From Oscillospiraceae bacterium (lineage in GTDB: Bacteria; Bacillota; Clostridia; Christensenellales; Aristaeellaceae): a stretch of DNA of 42,245 bases. Numbering within the stretch: position 1 is the first letter of the stretch; the number at the start of each line of letters is the position of its first letter. The stretch lies in contig JAIRSO010000078.1 of the NCBI GenBank assembly GCA_031255415.1, positions 1 to 42,245 on the forward strand, written 5' to 3'. The translations under genes were made by a program, and so were the position numbers. Below are positions 7,205 through 17,200 of the stretch, piece after piece. The notes under the pieces were generated by a model that was given only the letters and a program-made list of their open reading frames with translations, ran no database searches and was not told where the DNA came from.

Positions 7205-9424
7205 TCAACCCAGCTGCGTACACAGCGCGTCGCGCTTATACTGATCGTGAAGCAGTTCCAGAGGGATAAACTCGCTATATTTTGCGGGGATAACATGCGT
7301 CTCGTTGAGCGGCAGCGCGTCCAAGTCTACGGGATTGTTCCGTACGCGCCGGACTATCTCCAATAATCCCTCGTAACCGCCGGAATACTCCAGCACGAGA
7401 TACACAGGATCGAATCCGTCGGGCGCGATCACAGCCGTTACGCCTTCGGCCTCCAGCGCGAGCGCCCATGTCGATAACCGGCGCAATCCCGCCCATGGAC
7501 ATAATATGTAATACTTGCCCGTAAGACGTATCGGTTCGGATCGAAGCATCCCAGTCCGGCGCGCGTCAAGGCGCATCGCGGTTAAGCGATCCGCAGCGGC
7601 TTCATCCAGATAGGGGTATACGGTATCGGAAGCCAGAACCTCCCTCATCGCGGCGGCTACGCGGTCATGCACGGGTACGCGCGCCGGATTACGCCAGGCG
7701 GCCTCGCCCGAGCCTGACGCGGCCTCTACAAACACCGTCTTGCTGTTCTCCAGCACCCGCGCGCACTCCCACACCTTCCCCGCCAGCACGATCCTCGATC
7801 CGGGCGGCGGCGCGCCGGATATCGATCCGATCGACTGATCGCGGTACCGCACGTCATACTCATCCCGCGTCTCGAACACCGCGCAGAATCGGTATGTCGA
7901 TACGATCCGCTCCGCGGACGCGCCCAGTATCAGCAAGCCCTCCTCCGTAACCGCGATATGGTTGACGTCTATAAGCCGCCTCAGCAGCGTCCGGTAAGCC
8001 TCCCGCGTGATCCCGGCGAACGGCGCGAGAGTCAGCGCCGCGCGCGCCAGCCGCGAGGGTTCGCACGCGCCCAGACCAAGCAGGAGCGCCATGGTTTGAT
8101 GATACAACAGCGGGTATGGCGCTTGCGGCAAGTCGGGCGGCTCGATCCATTTCTCTGTGGTATACAGCTGAACGGTCGCGATCGACCGCAGCAATGACCA
8201 GTCAAACCCGCATATACCGTTTCCTCCCCGGCTTCCCGCCTCGCCAAAGGCGATGTAGTCCAGCGTCCCGGTCAGGAAGAACATCAGTTCCGCGCGCTGG
8301 CCTTTGCGTCCGCATCGACCCAGCCGCTGCACAAACGCCGATACAGACGACGGCGCGTCCAACTGCACCACCATATCCAATTCGCCGATATCTATGCCTA
8401 GCTCAAGCGTCACCGTCGCCGCGACGACCAGCCCGCCCTCGCATGTTTTCATCTCGCGTTCGGCGCTCTCGCGCACAGACGCGGACACGCTGCCATGATG
8501 CGCGCGGTATATGTCGGGAGTGCCGCGCGATTGCGCGATACGGCGCAGATTGAGGGTGGTTTCCTCCACGCCCGCGCGCGAACGCGCGAATATAATCGCC
8601 TTCCTGCCCAGCGTGAACCGATATAAGTCCTCGTAAAACTGGCTGCTGCGGATGCCTACGCCGCGTCCGTATATCGGCGTATCCTCATCGGCTCCGGGTT
8701 CGACGTTATCATATTCAAACATGGCTAAACGGACGCGCTTGGGAGCGTCGGGCGCGCGCGGCGTGACGCAGCGGCGATTGGTACCCATGTTGAGCCAGCG
8801 CTCGGCGGGGATGGTATCGCCCAGCGTCGCGGACAATCCGATCCGGCGCGGCGCGTACCCGATAATCCGCGCTATCCGCTCCAGCAGACATAGCGTCTGT
8901 ATCCCGCGCGAGCCGCTCATGAACGCGTGCACCTCGTCGATTATCACAAAGCGCAGATCGGAAAACATGCGCGCGCATCCGCCCTCACGATCGGACGATC
9001 CGTCGCGATCCAGCAGCCCCTCCAGCGATTCGGGCGTGATCTGCAGTATCCCGCGCGGACGCTCCGCTAATTGCCGCTTGCGCGATTGCGGCGCGTCGCC
9101 ATGCCATTTGGTTATAGGGATATTGGTTTCGGACAGCAGCGATCCGATCCGCTCGAATTGATCGTTGATCAGCGCCTTGAGCGGAGATATGTACAGCGCG
9201 CCGACGGAACGCGCGGGTTTATTCAACAACGATGTGACGACGGGCATAAACGCCGCCTCCGTCTTGCCGGACGCGGTGCCCGTCGCTAACAATAGATTGT
9301 CGTCGGTATCCAGTATCGCGCCGATAGCGGCGGACTGCACCGCGCGCAGAGACGGCCAGCCGCTGCGCAGTATGAATTCCTGTACGGCGGGAGCCAGTCG
9401 GCTGAAGGGATCCCTAGCGGTCAT
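7205..9424 (-). CDS. Lhr/BrxHI-type superfamily 2 DEAD/DEAH helicase
   Basis: 739 residues. An upstream Q-motif-like segment (LRAVQSAAI) precedes Walker A ATGTASGKTE (Lys54), the DEVH box at 163-166 and SAT at 198-200. The second RecA domain has the LGID segment and a QRLGRCGRKGQ motif VI near 360-370. This layout fits Lhr-related helicases, which include BrxHI of type 2 BREX loci. Its ATG overlaps the stop of the ATPase gene by four bases (ATGA), so translation is probably coupled. It is the last gene of the TerB/BrxD/helicase operon. The C-terminal ~300 residues follow the two RecA domains and contain no nuclease motif that I can recognise. DNA-unwinding activity is expected; a defence role is inference from context. 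Confidence 0.85.
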   Translation of the reverse strand: MTARDPFSRLAPAVQEFILRSGWPSLRAVQSAAIGAILDTDDNLLLATGTASGKTEAAFMPVVTSLLNKPARSVGALYISPLKALINDQFERIGSLLSETNIPITKWHGDAPQSRKRQLAERPRGILQITPESLEGLLDRDGSSDREGGCARMFSDLRFVIIDEVHAFMSGSRGIQTLCLLERIARIIGYAPRRIGLSATLGDTIPAERWLNMGTNRRCVTPRAPDAPKRVRLAMFEYDNVEPGADEDTPIYGRGVGIRSSQFYEDLYRFTLGRKAIIFARSRAGVEETTLNLRRIAQSRGTPDIYRAHHGSVSASVRESAEREMKTCEGGLVVAATVTLELGIDIGELDMVVQLDAPSSVSAFVQRLGRCGRKGQRAELMFFLTGTLDYIAFGEAGSRGGNGICGFDWSLLRSIATVQLYTTEKWIEPPDLPQAPYPLLYHQTMALLLGLGACEPSRLARAALTLAPFAGITREAYRTLLRRLIDVNHIAVTEEGLLILGASAERIVSTYRFCAVFETRDEYDVRYRDQSIGSISGAPPPGSRIVLAGKVWECARVLENSKTVFVEAASGSGEAAWRNPARVPVHDRVAAAMREVLASDTVYPYLDEAAADRLTAMRLDARRTGMLRSEPIRLTGKYYILCPWAGLRRLSTWALALEAEGVTAVIAPDGFDPVYLVLEYSGGYEGLLEIVRRVRNNPVDLDALPLNETHVIPAKYSEFIPLELLHDQYKRDALCTQLG

Positions 9425-10743
9425 AACGTGAAGCTGGCGAACCCGTCCACGTCGTCCGGCGAGTCCTCGTCGTCGGACAGTTGTATATCCTTTGCGGCGA
9501 CTATATCGGTAACGGTCTGGTCGGGGTACTGATACAGCCGGTTGAGTATCTCCACGAAGTCGCGTATGACTGATCTGGGGGTGATGTGGGTGGAAGCGCC
9601 GATGCGCTCATACTCGGTCTTGAGGAACGCGACGTATTCATCCTGGGTTATCTCGCGCTCATAGCCGTATAAATCCATGTGCAGCCGCGCCAGTTTCTCC
9701 ATTAATACATACATCTCTTCATATGTAAGCGGGCTGACGCGGATGATCGGCGCTAGCAGGTCGCGCGCCTCCGGGTCGGCGAATTGACCCTCGGTAAGCC
9801 GCGAACGCAGCGCCTCGTAGCTGTATATGCCCCGCTCCGAGTCCTCCAGCGACTGCGGCGTGACGACGAATATCAGCCCGATGTGCGAAGCCTTGCCCTG
9901 CAGAGCGTCGTTGTACATCGCCAGGAGTTTTTCATAATTATACTGGCGCGTCACGCGGAACGGGATGCGGAATAGATTGACCACCTCGTCGATGAGGACG
10001 AGCATGCCCTTGTATCCCGCGCGAGAGAGGAACGCGGCGAACAGTTTCAGCGCCTCGTACCAGTTGTCGTCGTCGATCATCGTGCGCACGTCCAGGTCGC
10101 GGCGAACCTCCAGTTTGGATACGTATTCGCCGCGAAGCCATCTAAGCGCGTTCGACTGCGCGGATTCGTCCGATTCGCGGTAGGCCTGCCAGTACTTGAC
10201 TATCACGCGCGCGAAGTCGTAGCCGTTCACCATCCCCTCCAGTTCGGAGCCGATGGAGAGGATGCGCTTGCGCACGAGCGCGTCCAGAACCGGACTGTCC
10301 GCGTCGTCGATCCCCAATTCCTCCGAGGCTGTTTGTTGGATGGAGGTGATCCACTTTTCCAGTATCATGGGCAGAGCGCCCCCGTCCGGGTTGGCGCGGA
10401 CGGAGAGGTTTTTCATTAACTCGCGGTAGGTAGCAACGCCTTGACCCTGCGTGCCGCTTAACCTGCGCTCCGGCGATAGATCGGCGTCCGCGACGGCAAA
10501 GCCCCTCTCCATAGCGTAATTGCGTATGGTTTGCAGCAGGAACGACTTGCCGCTGCCGTATCGACCCACCACGAAGCGGCACGCCGCGCCGCCCTCTTCG
10601 ATGATCTCCGTATCTTTTAGGAGAGCGTCGATCTCGCGCGCGCGTCCGACCGCGATATACTCTAGCCCGACTCGCGGCACTACCCCGCCCTTCAGGGCGT
10701 TCAACACGGTAGCGGCTATCCGCTTAGGCGCGGTTCTTGCCAT
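9421..10743 (-). CDS. brxD: BrxD-type P-loop ATPase (DUF2791)
   Basis: 440 residues. ATG 10743 follows GGAGG at a 6-base spacing. The N-terminus (IAATVLNALKGGVVPRVGLEYIAVGR, first part only quoted by motif) leads to Walker A G-R-Y-G-S-G-K-S at 60-67. Walker B LVLIDE lies at 248-253, followed by a sensor-like VTPQS. This combination and the length match the DUF2791/BrxD family, AAA-type ATPases that accompany a helicase in BREX type 2 loci and in other DNA-processing operons. It sits between the TerB-domain gene (27 bases upstream) and the helicase (4-base overlap). I expect it to form a DNA-dependent ATPase module with that helicase; this is inferred from the family and from gene order. Confidence 0.8.
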   Translation of the reverse strand: MARTAPKRIAATVLNALKGGVVPRVGLEYIAVGRAREIDALLKDTEIIEEGGAACRFVVGRYGSGKSFLLQTIRNYAMERGFAVADADLSPERRLSGTQGQGVATYRELMKNLSVRANPDGGALPMILEKWITSIQQTASEELGIDDADSPVLDALVRKRILSIGSELEGMVNGYDFARVIVKYWQAYRESDESAQSNALRWLRGEYVSKLEVRRDLDVRTMIDDDNWYEALKLFAAFLSRAGYKGMLVLIDEVVNLFRIPFRVTRQYNYEKLLAMYNDALQGKASHIGLIFVVTPQSLEDSERGIYSYEALRSRLTEGQFADPEARDLLAPIIRVSPLTYEEMYVLMEKLARLHMDLYGYEREITQDEYVAFLKTEYERIGASTHITPRSVIRDFVEILNRLYQYPDQTVTDIVAAKDIQLSDDEDSPDDVDGFASFTL

Positions 10744-10770
10744 TTATGTCCTCCGGTGACGGCGTTGTTA

Positions 10771-13197
10771 TTATGCCGATATACGTTTCGCGCAGACGCG
10801 CGCGCAGTCGCCTCGATAGTCCTCTACGACGCGATAACCGTTAGCGTCCTCTATCAGCGTATCGCCTATATAGTCCAGCGCCTTTATGTTGACGCTCTCG
10901 ATAAACGCGGCGGGGAGCTGGTTCTGGCGCTGGGCGAGAACCTTCAGCGTCTGCGCCGGCGCGGGATTATTGAGCAACGCGTCCAGAGCGTCGCGCTCGA
11001 CGCTTGTAAGCGCGCGGAACAGTTCATCCCAGGAATCGGACGCGTTCCCCGGGTTGGGCGCGGCAGCCGGTTCCTCTCGCGGCGTTTCGACCGGGGTATC
11101 CGCCGCGCTGGTTTCGCTCTCGCCGCTCGACGCGGTCAGCCTATCGAATACCCAGTCCGCGTCAGTGCGCACCCTATCCAGCGTGGAGAAGTCCACCTTG
11201 ACGGGCTTTTGATCGATGATCGCAGCGTCGGGAGAGCCGCGCGCGGCGCGTTTGGCCGGCTTAGCGTCCGGCGCGACGAATCCTTTGGGATACATCCGGC
11301 GCAGAGTTATCTCAACCGCTTGCTTGACGGTCTCGTCCAGCGGAAGAGAGGCTATCGCGTCGATAGACGAGGGATCCTCGTAGCAGCGCGCCAGCATCGC
11401 CCTTACGCCGTCGTTCATGAAGCCGGGACGCTGGAGCTTGGACGGGAAGCGTATCATCTCGCGAAGATGCGAATCCAGAGCGCGCATCAACCAGCCCGCG
11501 AAAACAGACGCGACAGGGGTGAGCGAGGCGTAACTCCTGCACGCCCAGCCGTTCTGGCGGCGTATGAATTGCTCCAGAGGCTCCGGCTTGCGCGGCGAGT
11601 CCAGAGATAGGCGCGTGCGCACGGGCGCTGCGTCGCGCGGGAATCGGTGCGTTATGGGATAATGCGCGAGCGCCAAGTCGAACGCGTTCCAACCGCTGCC
11701 GAAATGTTGATCCAGCATAAACGCGTCGTAGCCGCGCGCTTTGTCCAGCAAGCCCTGCGCGCCGTCCAGCGCGGCGGCGAAGCACGCCCTCAACAGAGGG
11801 ATATACGGCGCGGAGTATATCTTGCTGGACATAATCTTATAGGAGGATATGGACGCGTACATATCGAACCGCCGATCCGGCGAGAGCGATTTCTCCATCT
11901 CAACGCCCAGCGATAGCGCGGGGTAGAACCTCCATAGACCGTATTGCTCGATATACTTCGAGAACGGCTGTGTAAAGCCGTATGGCGGATCGCTTGCGGG
12001 GAGCGTATCCGCCTGTCCGCGCGGCGCGCGCTTGACGGGGTACTTTATGAAACGTAGGACGTATAGGTCGCGTATCCACGCGGTCAGGCGCGTGACTATC
12101 TTGCGGCTTACTTTGGCGTATACGGTCAAGAGCCGCGCGAGCTCTGCCATGATGGCGTGGGGGTTGTCCGCGCCTACGCCGTTGAGCAGTTCGCAGGCGT
12201 GCAGCAGCACGGCCTCGGGTATAGCCGGAGGCTCCCCGCCGGAGCGGTACGCCGCGCGCCAGGCGATATAGTCCAGCAGTTGGCTCTCCGATAGCCTGCT
12301 GTAGCCTAGCGTGTCCGCGCTGGGCAGGCTGTCCAGTCCGCGAATGGTCTCGCCCGTTGGCGTTGCGTCGGGCGTGGCATTCAGCGCCGGCGCGGACCAC
12401 TGGCTGGCGGCTATCACCTTCGCCTGGCGCACGAACATGTCGGTGAAATCATTTTCCGTGTAACCGAGCCGCCGCTCCGAATAAAACTTGATAAGGGTGG
12501 CGGCTGGCTCGCGGCGGTTTTCGTCCTCGATATCGCGAACGATGGGCGAGACGAGCCGCGGATCGTTTACGGGACAGGTAAGGCGCAGATCCACGCTGTT
12601 ATCGAAATACAGCCGTATCGCAGCCGTGAGCAGATCGTCGAACCGATCGTCAGACAGCGCGTATATAAGGTTCGGGGTACGCTCGCCATACTGGCACTTT
12701 TGCTCGATATCGCGCAGGGTTCTCTCGCGCGACGCGGACAGCTTATGCGGATGGCTCTTGTAAGCGCGCATATGTATCTCGATGGTTTTCGCGATATAAC
12801 CTACGAGTATGCGCGCGTCTTGTTTGGGCGCGACTATCTCGGAGGGCTGCAGGACTTGGATGGTTGAGCCGGCTATCCTTATGCCCATGTTGGCGATTAT
12901 TTTCATGACGCGCTCGTCAAGGTTGTTAACGAGCGTGCTCGGCTCTATGTCGGCGTATGGCTTGTGCGACTCGTTGGCTTGCGTAAGCAAGTCGATGGTT
13001 ACGCGGTGTTGTGCGAACAGCGGTATGAGGTTATGCATTACTACCAGGAACATATCGTCCATCGAGGACTGTACGCGCGGGTATTGGTTGATGAAGCGGC
13101 TTTGTTTATATTTATAATCCGAGCAGTGCAGCAAGGCCAGCAGGAGAGCGTCGTCGGTGGACTGCGCACCGCCGGGGTTGCTGGAACGTGCCGCCAT
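10771..13197 (-). CDS. TerB-N/TerB-C domain protein, first gene of the operon
   Basis: 808 residues from ATG 13197, chosen because AGGAGG lies 7 bases upstream; the longer frame from TTG 13242 lacks such a site. The N-terminal ~290 residues are unassigned, largely helical. A TerB-N-like segment follows at about 300-410 (RLSESQLLDYIAWR, then an ELLNGVG helix). A low-complexity Ala/Pro/Glu linker lies near 695-720. The TerB-C part spans about 665-800, with LTSVERDALDALL and IGDTLIEDANG typical of that domain. I did not recognise a separate metal-binding TerB core. TerB-C domains were linked by comparative genomics to DNA-processing operons with helicases and ATPases, which matches this locus. 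No catalytic residues are evident, so it may be a scaffold or sensor. Confidence 0.75.
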   Translation of the reverse strand: MAARSSNPGGAQSTDDALLLALLHCSDYKYKQSRFINQYPRVQSSMDDMFLVVMHNLIPLFAQHRVTIDLLTQANESHKPYADIEPSTLVNNLDERVMKIIANMGIRIAGSTIQVLQPSEIVAPKQDARILVGYIAKTIEIHMRAYKSHPHKLSASRERTLRDIEQKCQYGERTPNLIYALSDDRFDDLLTAAIRLYFDNSVDLRLTCPVNDPRLVSPIVRDIEDENRREPAATLIKFYSERRLGYTENDFTDMFVRQAKVIAASQWSAPALNATPDATPTGETIRGLDSLPSADTLGYSRLSESQLLDYIAWRAAYRSGGEPPAIPEAVLLHACELLNGVGADNPHAIMAELARLLTVYAKVSRKIVTRLTAWIRDLYVLRFIKYPVKRAPRGQADTLPASDPPYGFTQPFSKYIEQYGLWRFYPALSLGVEMEKSLSPDRRFDMYASISSYKIMSSKIYSAPYIPLLRACFAAALDGAQGLLDKARGYDAFMLDQHFGSGWNAFDLALAHYPITHRFPRDAAPVRTRLSLDSPRKPEPLEQFIRRQNGWACRSYASLTPVASVFAGWLMRALDSHLREMIRFPSKLQRPGFMNDGVRAMLARCYEDPSSIDAIASLPLDETVKQAVEITLRRMYPKGFVAPDAKPAKRAARGSPDAAIIDQKPVKVDFSTLDRVRTDADWVFDRLTASSGESETSAADTPVETPREEPAAAPNPGNASDSWDELFRALTSVERDALDALLNNPAPAQTLKVLAQRQNQLPAAFIESVNIKALDYIGDTLIEDANGYRVVEDYRGDCARVCAKRISA

Positions 13198-13204
13198 GAA
13201 CGCG

Positions 13205-13210
13205 CCTCCT
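13205..13210 (-). promoter_or_regulatory. Shine-Dalgarno site fixing the TerB-protein start
   Basis: AGGAGG on the minus strand, 7 bases before ATG 13197. It decides the start in favour of 13197 over the upstream TTG at 13242. Confidence 0.8.
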
Positions 13211-13272
13211 GACTCGCGGCGGCTTATCCTTATTAGGAACAAGCCCCCTTTGGTGCGGACGAATTGCTAACC

Positions 13273-13301
13273 ATTATACCCAATAGGAAATGCAATTGCA
13301 A
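13273..13301 (-). promoter_or_regulatory. Promoter of the TerB/BrxD/helicase operon
   Basis: On the minus strand the -35 TTGCAA (13301-13296) is separated by exactly 17 bases from a perfect -10 TATAAT (13278-13273). The expected start is near 13266, leaving a leader of about 70 bases before ATG 13197. The operon therefore has its own sigma-A-type promoter, separate from the recombinase. Confidence 0.75.
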
Positions 13302-13313
13302 GCGGGCTGGATT

Positions 13314-13339
13314 ATCAATTCTCGGTATCAATTCTCGGT
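13314..13339. repeat. 13-bp direct tandem repeat upstream of the operon promoter
   Basis: ATCAATTCTCGGT occurs twice back to back (13314-13326 and 13327-13339), beginning 13 bases upstream of the -35 box. Perfect identity and position suggest an operator or recombinase-binding site; neither is shown. Confidence 0.75.
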
Positions 13340-13351
13340 TTGGAGAGGAAA

Positions 13352-13382
13352 GGCTCCTCCGTCTCGACGCGACAAAGGAGCC
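13352..13382 (-). terminator. Hairpin after the serine recombinase gene
   Basis: GGCTCCT (13352-13358) pairs with AGGAGCC (13376-13382), with a 17-base loop. Read on the minus strand it follows the recombinase stop codon and runs into TTTCCTC. It is a plausible weak terminator separating the recombinase from the TerB operon. Confidence 0.5.
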
Positions 13383-13407
13383 GTTCCTTCCGTCCGTTTG
13401 TCCCCGG

Positions 13408-13998
13408 CTACGGTTGCGCTCTTACCCACTGGCAGAATGTCTTATGGCACACGCCCAGATTCTTTGCCGCGCCTCTATGCGACAGCCTGCCCGCGCGCAC
13501 CTCGTCCAGCATCCGGTACCACATGGGGTCGCGCCTCTTGGCCGGCCGCCCGAACTTAACCCCGCGCAGTTTCGCCGCGCTGATGCCCTCTTTCTGCCTT
13601 TGTTTGATGTGGTCGCGCTCCGCGTTGGCTACGTAGGTGAGCAGCGCCAGCACAATATCGCTTATCAGCGCGCCAGTCAGATCCCCCTTTTGGCGCGTGT
13701 CAAGCAGCGGCATGTCAAGCACGCAGATATCGCATTCCTTTACCTTCGTTATGATTCGCCATTGATCCAGCGTCTCCTGATATGTGCGCCCCAGCCTGTC
13801 GATTGACGAGATTACAATCAAGTCGCCCTTTTCAGCTTTGTTTAACATTTGGTGATACTGCGGCCTGTTGAAGTCCTTGCCCGATAGTTTGTCGGTGTAG
13901 ATGTTTTCTTCCTTGACCCCGAATTCCGCAGCGGCGATCGTTTGTCTGTCGGCGCTCTGCTGCAGTGTCGATACCCTTGCGTAAAAGTATGTTGCCAT
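13408..13998 (-). CDS. Small serine recombinase (resolvase/invertase type)
   Basis: 196 residues, the normal size of Pin/Tn3-resolvase proteins. ATG 13998 follows AAGGAGG at a 10-base spacing. The catalytic domain shows YARVST with nucleophile Ser10, a SSIDRLGRTY segment with the conserved Arg, and a long E helix (LTYVANAERDHIKQRQ). A C-terminal helix-turn-helix follows the GRPAKR hinge (HRGAAKNLGVCHKTFCQW). All parts appear intact, so it may be active. Such enzymes invert or resolve DNA between short repeats. It lies directly upstream of the TerB operon on the same strand, separated by a hairpin and the 13-bp repeats. No transposase or phage genes flank it. Confidence 0.9.
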   Translation of the reverse strand: MATYFYARVSTLQQSADRQTIAAAEFGVKEENIYTDKLSGKDFNRPQYHQMLNKAEKGDLIVISSIDRLGRTYQETLDQWRIITKVKECDICVLDMPLLDTRQKGDLTGALISDIVLALLTYVANAERDHIKQRQKEGISAAKLRGVKFGRPAKRRDPMWYRMLDEVRAGRLSHRGAAKNLGVCHKTFCQWVRAQP

Positions 13999-14156
13999 AA
14001 TGGCATCGCCTCCTTAGCTCATAAACGATAGAGGCGAGGAATACAGTTTGCCTATATGAATGTTATGATTTGGATTGGAACGACGGTGTAAACACGCGTT
14101 TTTACCCTTCATCCTTATATACGGAAAATACAAAAAACCTATTGCCTGTATATGGA

Positions 14157-14178
14157 ATACAAGCCGTCCCGGCTGTAT
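14157..14178. other. Imperfect hairpin in the leader of the esterase gene
   Basis: AGCCG (14162-14166) pairs with CGGCT (14170-14174), extended by ATAC/GTAT across a bulged A. It is the clearest structure in the 290-base space between the divergent recombinase and esterase genes. I recognise no riboswitch class; it may be an operator or leader hairpin. Confidence 0.3.
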
Positions 14179-14279
14179 ACTGGCTCCGGTCGGCTCCTTG
14201 TAACGGAGCGGAAGGAGGTGCGGTTCCTGTAATCCGCGGGTTATCCGCGCGTACCCGGTTATACGTTAACATGAATTGT

Positions 14280-14284
14280 GGAGG
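14280..14284 (+). promoter_or_regulatory. Shine-Dalgarno site fixing the esterase start
   Basis: GGAGG, 7 bases before ATG 14292. It places the start directly before a signal peptide and rejects the 74-codon upstream extension of the open frame. Confidence 0.75.
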
Positions 14285-14291
14285 AAATGGC

Positions 14292-17200
14292 ATGAGGAAA
14301 CTATTCAGACGCTTCGCGGTACTGGCGCTTGCCGCCGCGCTGCTGGCGGGTTCGTTCGCGGCGGGCGCCGTCGCGGAGAATACGGAAGCCCCGCGTTCAT
14401 ATTTCCCGTATCCGGCTGAACTGGAGTCGCTTGCGGACAACTTCAGCCTGCCTGATCTGTTCGCGTTCTTCGATCCGTCCGCCGATCCGAACGGCAACGG
14501 GATCGTGGACTCGCCGGACGAGTGGGAGGCGCGCGCCGCCGAGCTTAAGGACATGCTAAGCTATTACGTGTTCGGGCATCGGCTGGATCCGCTCAAGAGC
14601 GACACCACTATCACATCGATTGACGATAACTACAGCTACGCGTGGGTCGCCGATATCAACCGGGGTGAATCCACCGCGCGCGGCTGGACCGAACAGCCCG
14701 CGCTCCCCGAAGGCTCGTATACGATGACCGTGCAGGACCGCTCGAGCCGGGGCGAGGGTATCTATTATTCCAACTACGTGCCCGTAAAGTCATACGAGCA
14801 CTCCGGCGGGACGTTTGAAACCCCCGGCGAATACGCCGACTGGCAGGACGGCGACACATGGGAAGCGCATATGGATATCGTCGCGGAGACGATGCTTCCC
14901 ACCAAAACCGTCCGCATCCTCATCAAGGATACCAACCCCGATAACGACGCTTACCGCTCCGAGGAGGCGTCGCAGGGAGTGGCGCATCGGTTCAATATCC
15001 GCTTCCCCGAGGAAGCGCCCGTCGTGGACGGAGTGACGCGCGACGCGAAGGCCAGCCGCAACGGCGCGGGTTATCCCGTGTTGGTTCAGGTAGGCGGCAT
15101 ATCCGAACAGCAGATACGGACTCTGCTGGAAAACGGATACGCGTACATATCCGTGGACGACAGCAGCAACCCGGACGCGGGGCAGATCAGCCGCTACGAG
15201 GCGCTGTATCCGCCGCAAGATCCGATCGTGTATAACGACAACACCATCATAAACGAATATCCCGTGGACAGCGGCGACTTGATGCATACCGGATGGATGG
15301 CCAGCCGCGCGCTGGACGCTATCGAAAACTATATGCTCCTCTCCGATGAGGAGAAGGCCGCGCTGAACCCGAACGTCAGCATCCCCGATATCGACGTGTA
15401 CAGTTCAGCCATCATGGGCTGCTCGAATATGGCAAAGCGCGCGTTCGCCGGAGGATTCTTCGACACGGGCGACGACGGCGATACCCGCTTTGACATAATC
15501 GCGCTGAGCGATCCAGGCGGCGGCGGGCTGACGGGCTTCCGCTACTCGACGGAAGGACAGCTGTTCAGCTACGAGCCTCCCGTGCAGAACGGCGCGGGCG
15601 GCGTGGTAGTGCACGACTACGCGTATGGATTGAACGAGAGCATCCAGCGCGCGATCCAGAACGGCAGCGAGGATCAATGGTTCTCCGACCGGGCGCAGAT
15701 ATTCACCGTCCGCCCCGATCTGGCGGATAACACGCCGTTCGATCTGCACGCGATGGTAGCGGCGTTCGTCACGCTGACAGAGAACCGCTATTTCGTCTGC
15801 TGGACGGGCGAAGGCCAGGACGCTTGGCTTAACTCGCCGTCGACCGTGTTGACGATGAACGCGGCTAAGGAAGCGTACGAGTACCTAGGCCAGGGCGGCA
15901 ACATCGGCATAGTCGTCCGCGACCAGGCGCACGCGAATCAGGATCGCGATTTGCCCGATCTCATCGGGATCATGGATCACGCCTACTATGGCGTTGACAA
16001 AGTGGTGCGCAAGTACCAGGGCACGCTGACCGTCAACCCGAACACCGGAGCGGGCGACGGGCTGGCCGCGGCGGACGGCAGCGGCACGATCCTGCCCACG
16101 AAAGAGTTTGACAGCGTAGCCGCTCTATCCCGCAATCCGTACTTCATCCCCAGCGCGTACCTTGACTGGTCGCGGCCTGGTAAGCACGTGCTGTGGACGG
16201 AATCCAACAGCGTCACCGAGGGCGTGCCCATGACGTTCGAGTTCCACACGGACGCGGATACGGTCGAATTGACGCTGACCGACGGAGCCACGGTATTAAC
16301 GGGCGAAGCCGAGGACGGAATCGTCACCATCGCTCTGGCGGCCGATCAGGCTAAGGCGGGGCAGTACACCGCCGCCGCTGTCGGATCGAAGGATACCAAG
16401 ACGATCGAGATCAGCGGCTGGACCGTCAAGGACGCTCTGCGCCACTCCATATCCGACAACAGCGCGCTGGGGCATGACGTAGGCTCCGGTATCGCGTTTA
16501 CGACGCCGCTGGTCAATTACAACAGTTTCACCGATCCGGTGCGGCTGTTCATCGATGGCAAGGCCATCCCGGCGGATATCTACGACTACGACAACAAGAT
16601 CAGCGCGGGCACGTCGTGGCTGCCCCAGAGCGGATATCTGCAGCCTTACGGCGCGACGCTGATCCTGTATCCCGATACGGAAGGCTACAGGGTTCCGATG
16701 GGCGATAAGGTCGTCTTCGGCGTGCGCAACGCGAAGATAGAAGCGCTGCAGGGCTACGTCATCGCGATGGATATCGAGTACGAGAAGTACGATCCCAACG
16801 CGACCAACCCGAACGCCACAGCCGCGCGGATGCGTTTCCGCCCGACTTATAACACGCTTACCCCTCAAACCCCGGTATGGGCTCCGGAACTGCTCCAGAA
16901 CACGCCAAAGAGCGGCTTGCCCGAAGGCGAGGAGTATTGGCCGATCCTGGGCAACTGGCGCTCCGATCTGGACGAGGCCGGCGTACTTAAGCCTATCGAG
17001 GAGATAAGGCCTCTTACCAGCGCGGCTGTCGAGTCCGCGTACAACGCGGAGATATCCATAGCCGCTGCCGACGCGGACGGAGCGACGATAGCGTTCAGCG
17101 CCCCCGTCAATCCGAACGACTTTGGCCTGGCGATCAGCGGCGTTGGCGGCGTGTCCTTCCAGTGGGCCGACGACAACCAGTCCGTGCGCGTAGTCTACGA

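Noticed and set aside
14070-14291. 74-codon upstream extension of the esterase
   Set aside because: It places a non-signal sequence before a clear signal peptide; GGAGG before ATG 14292 is the better start.
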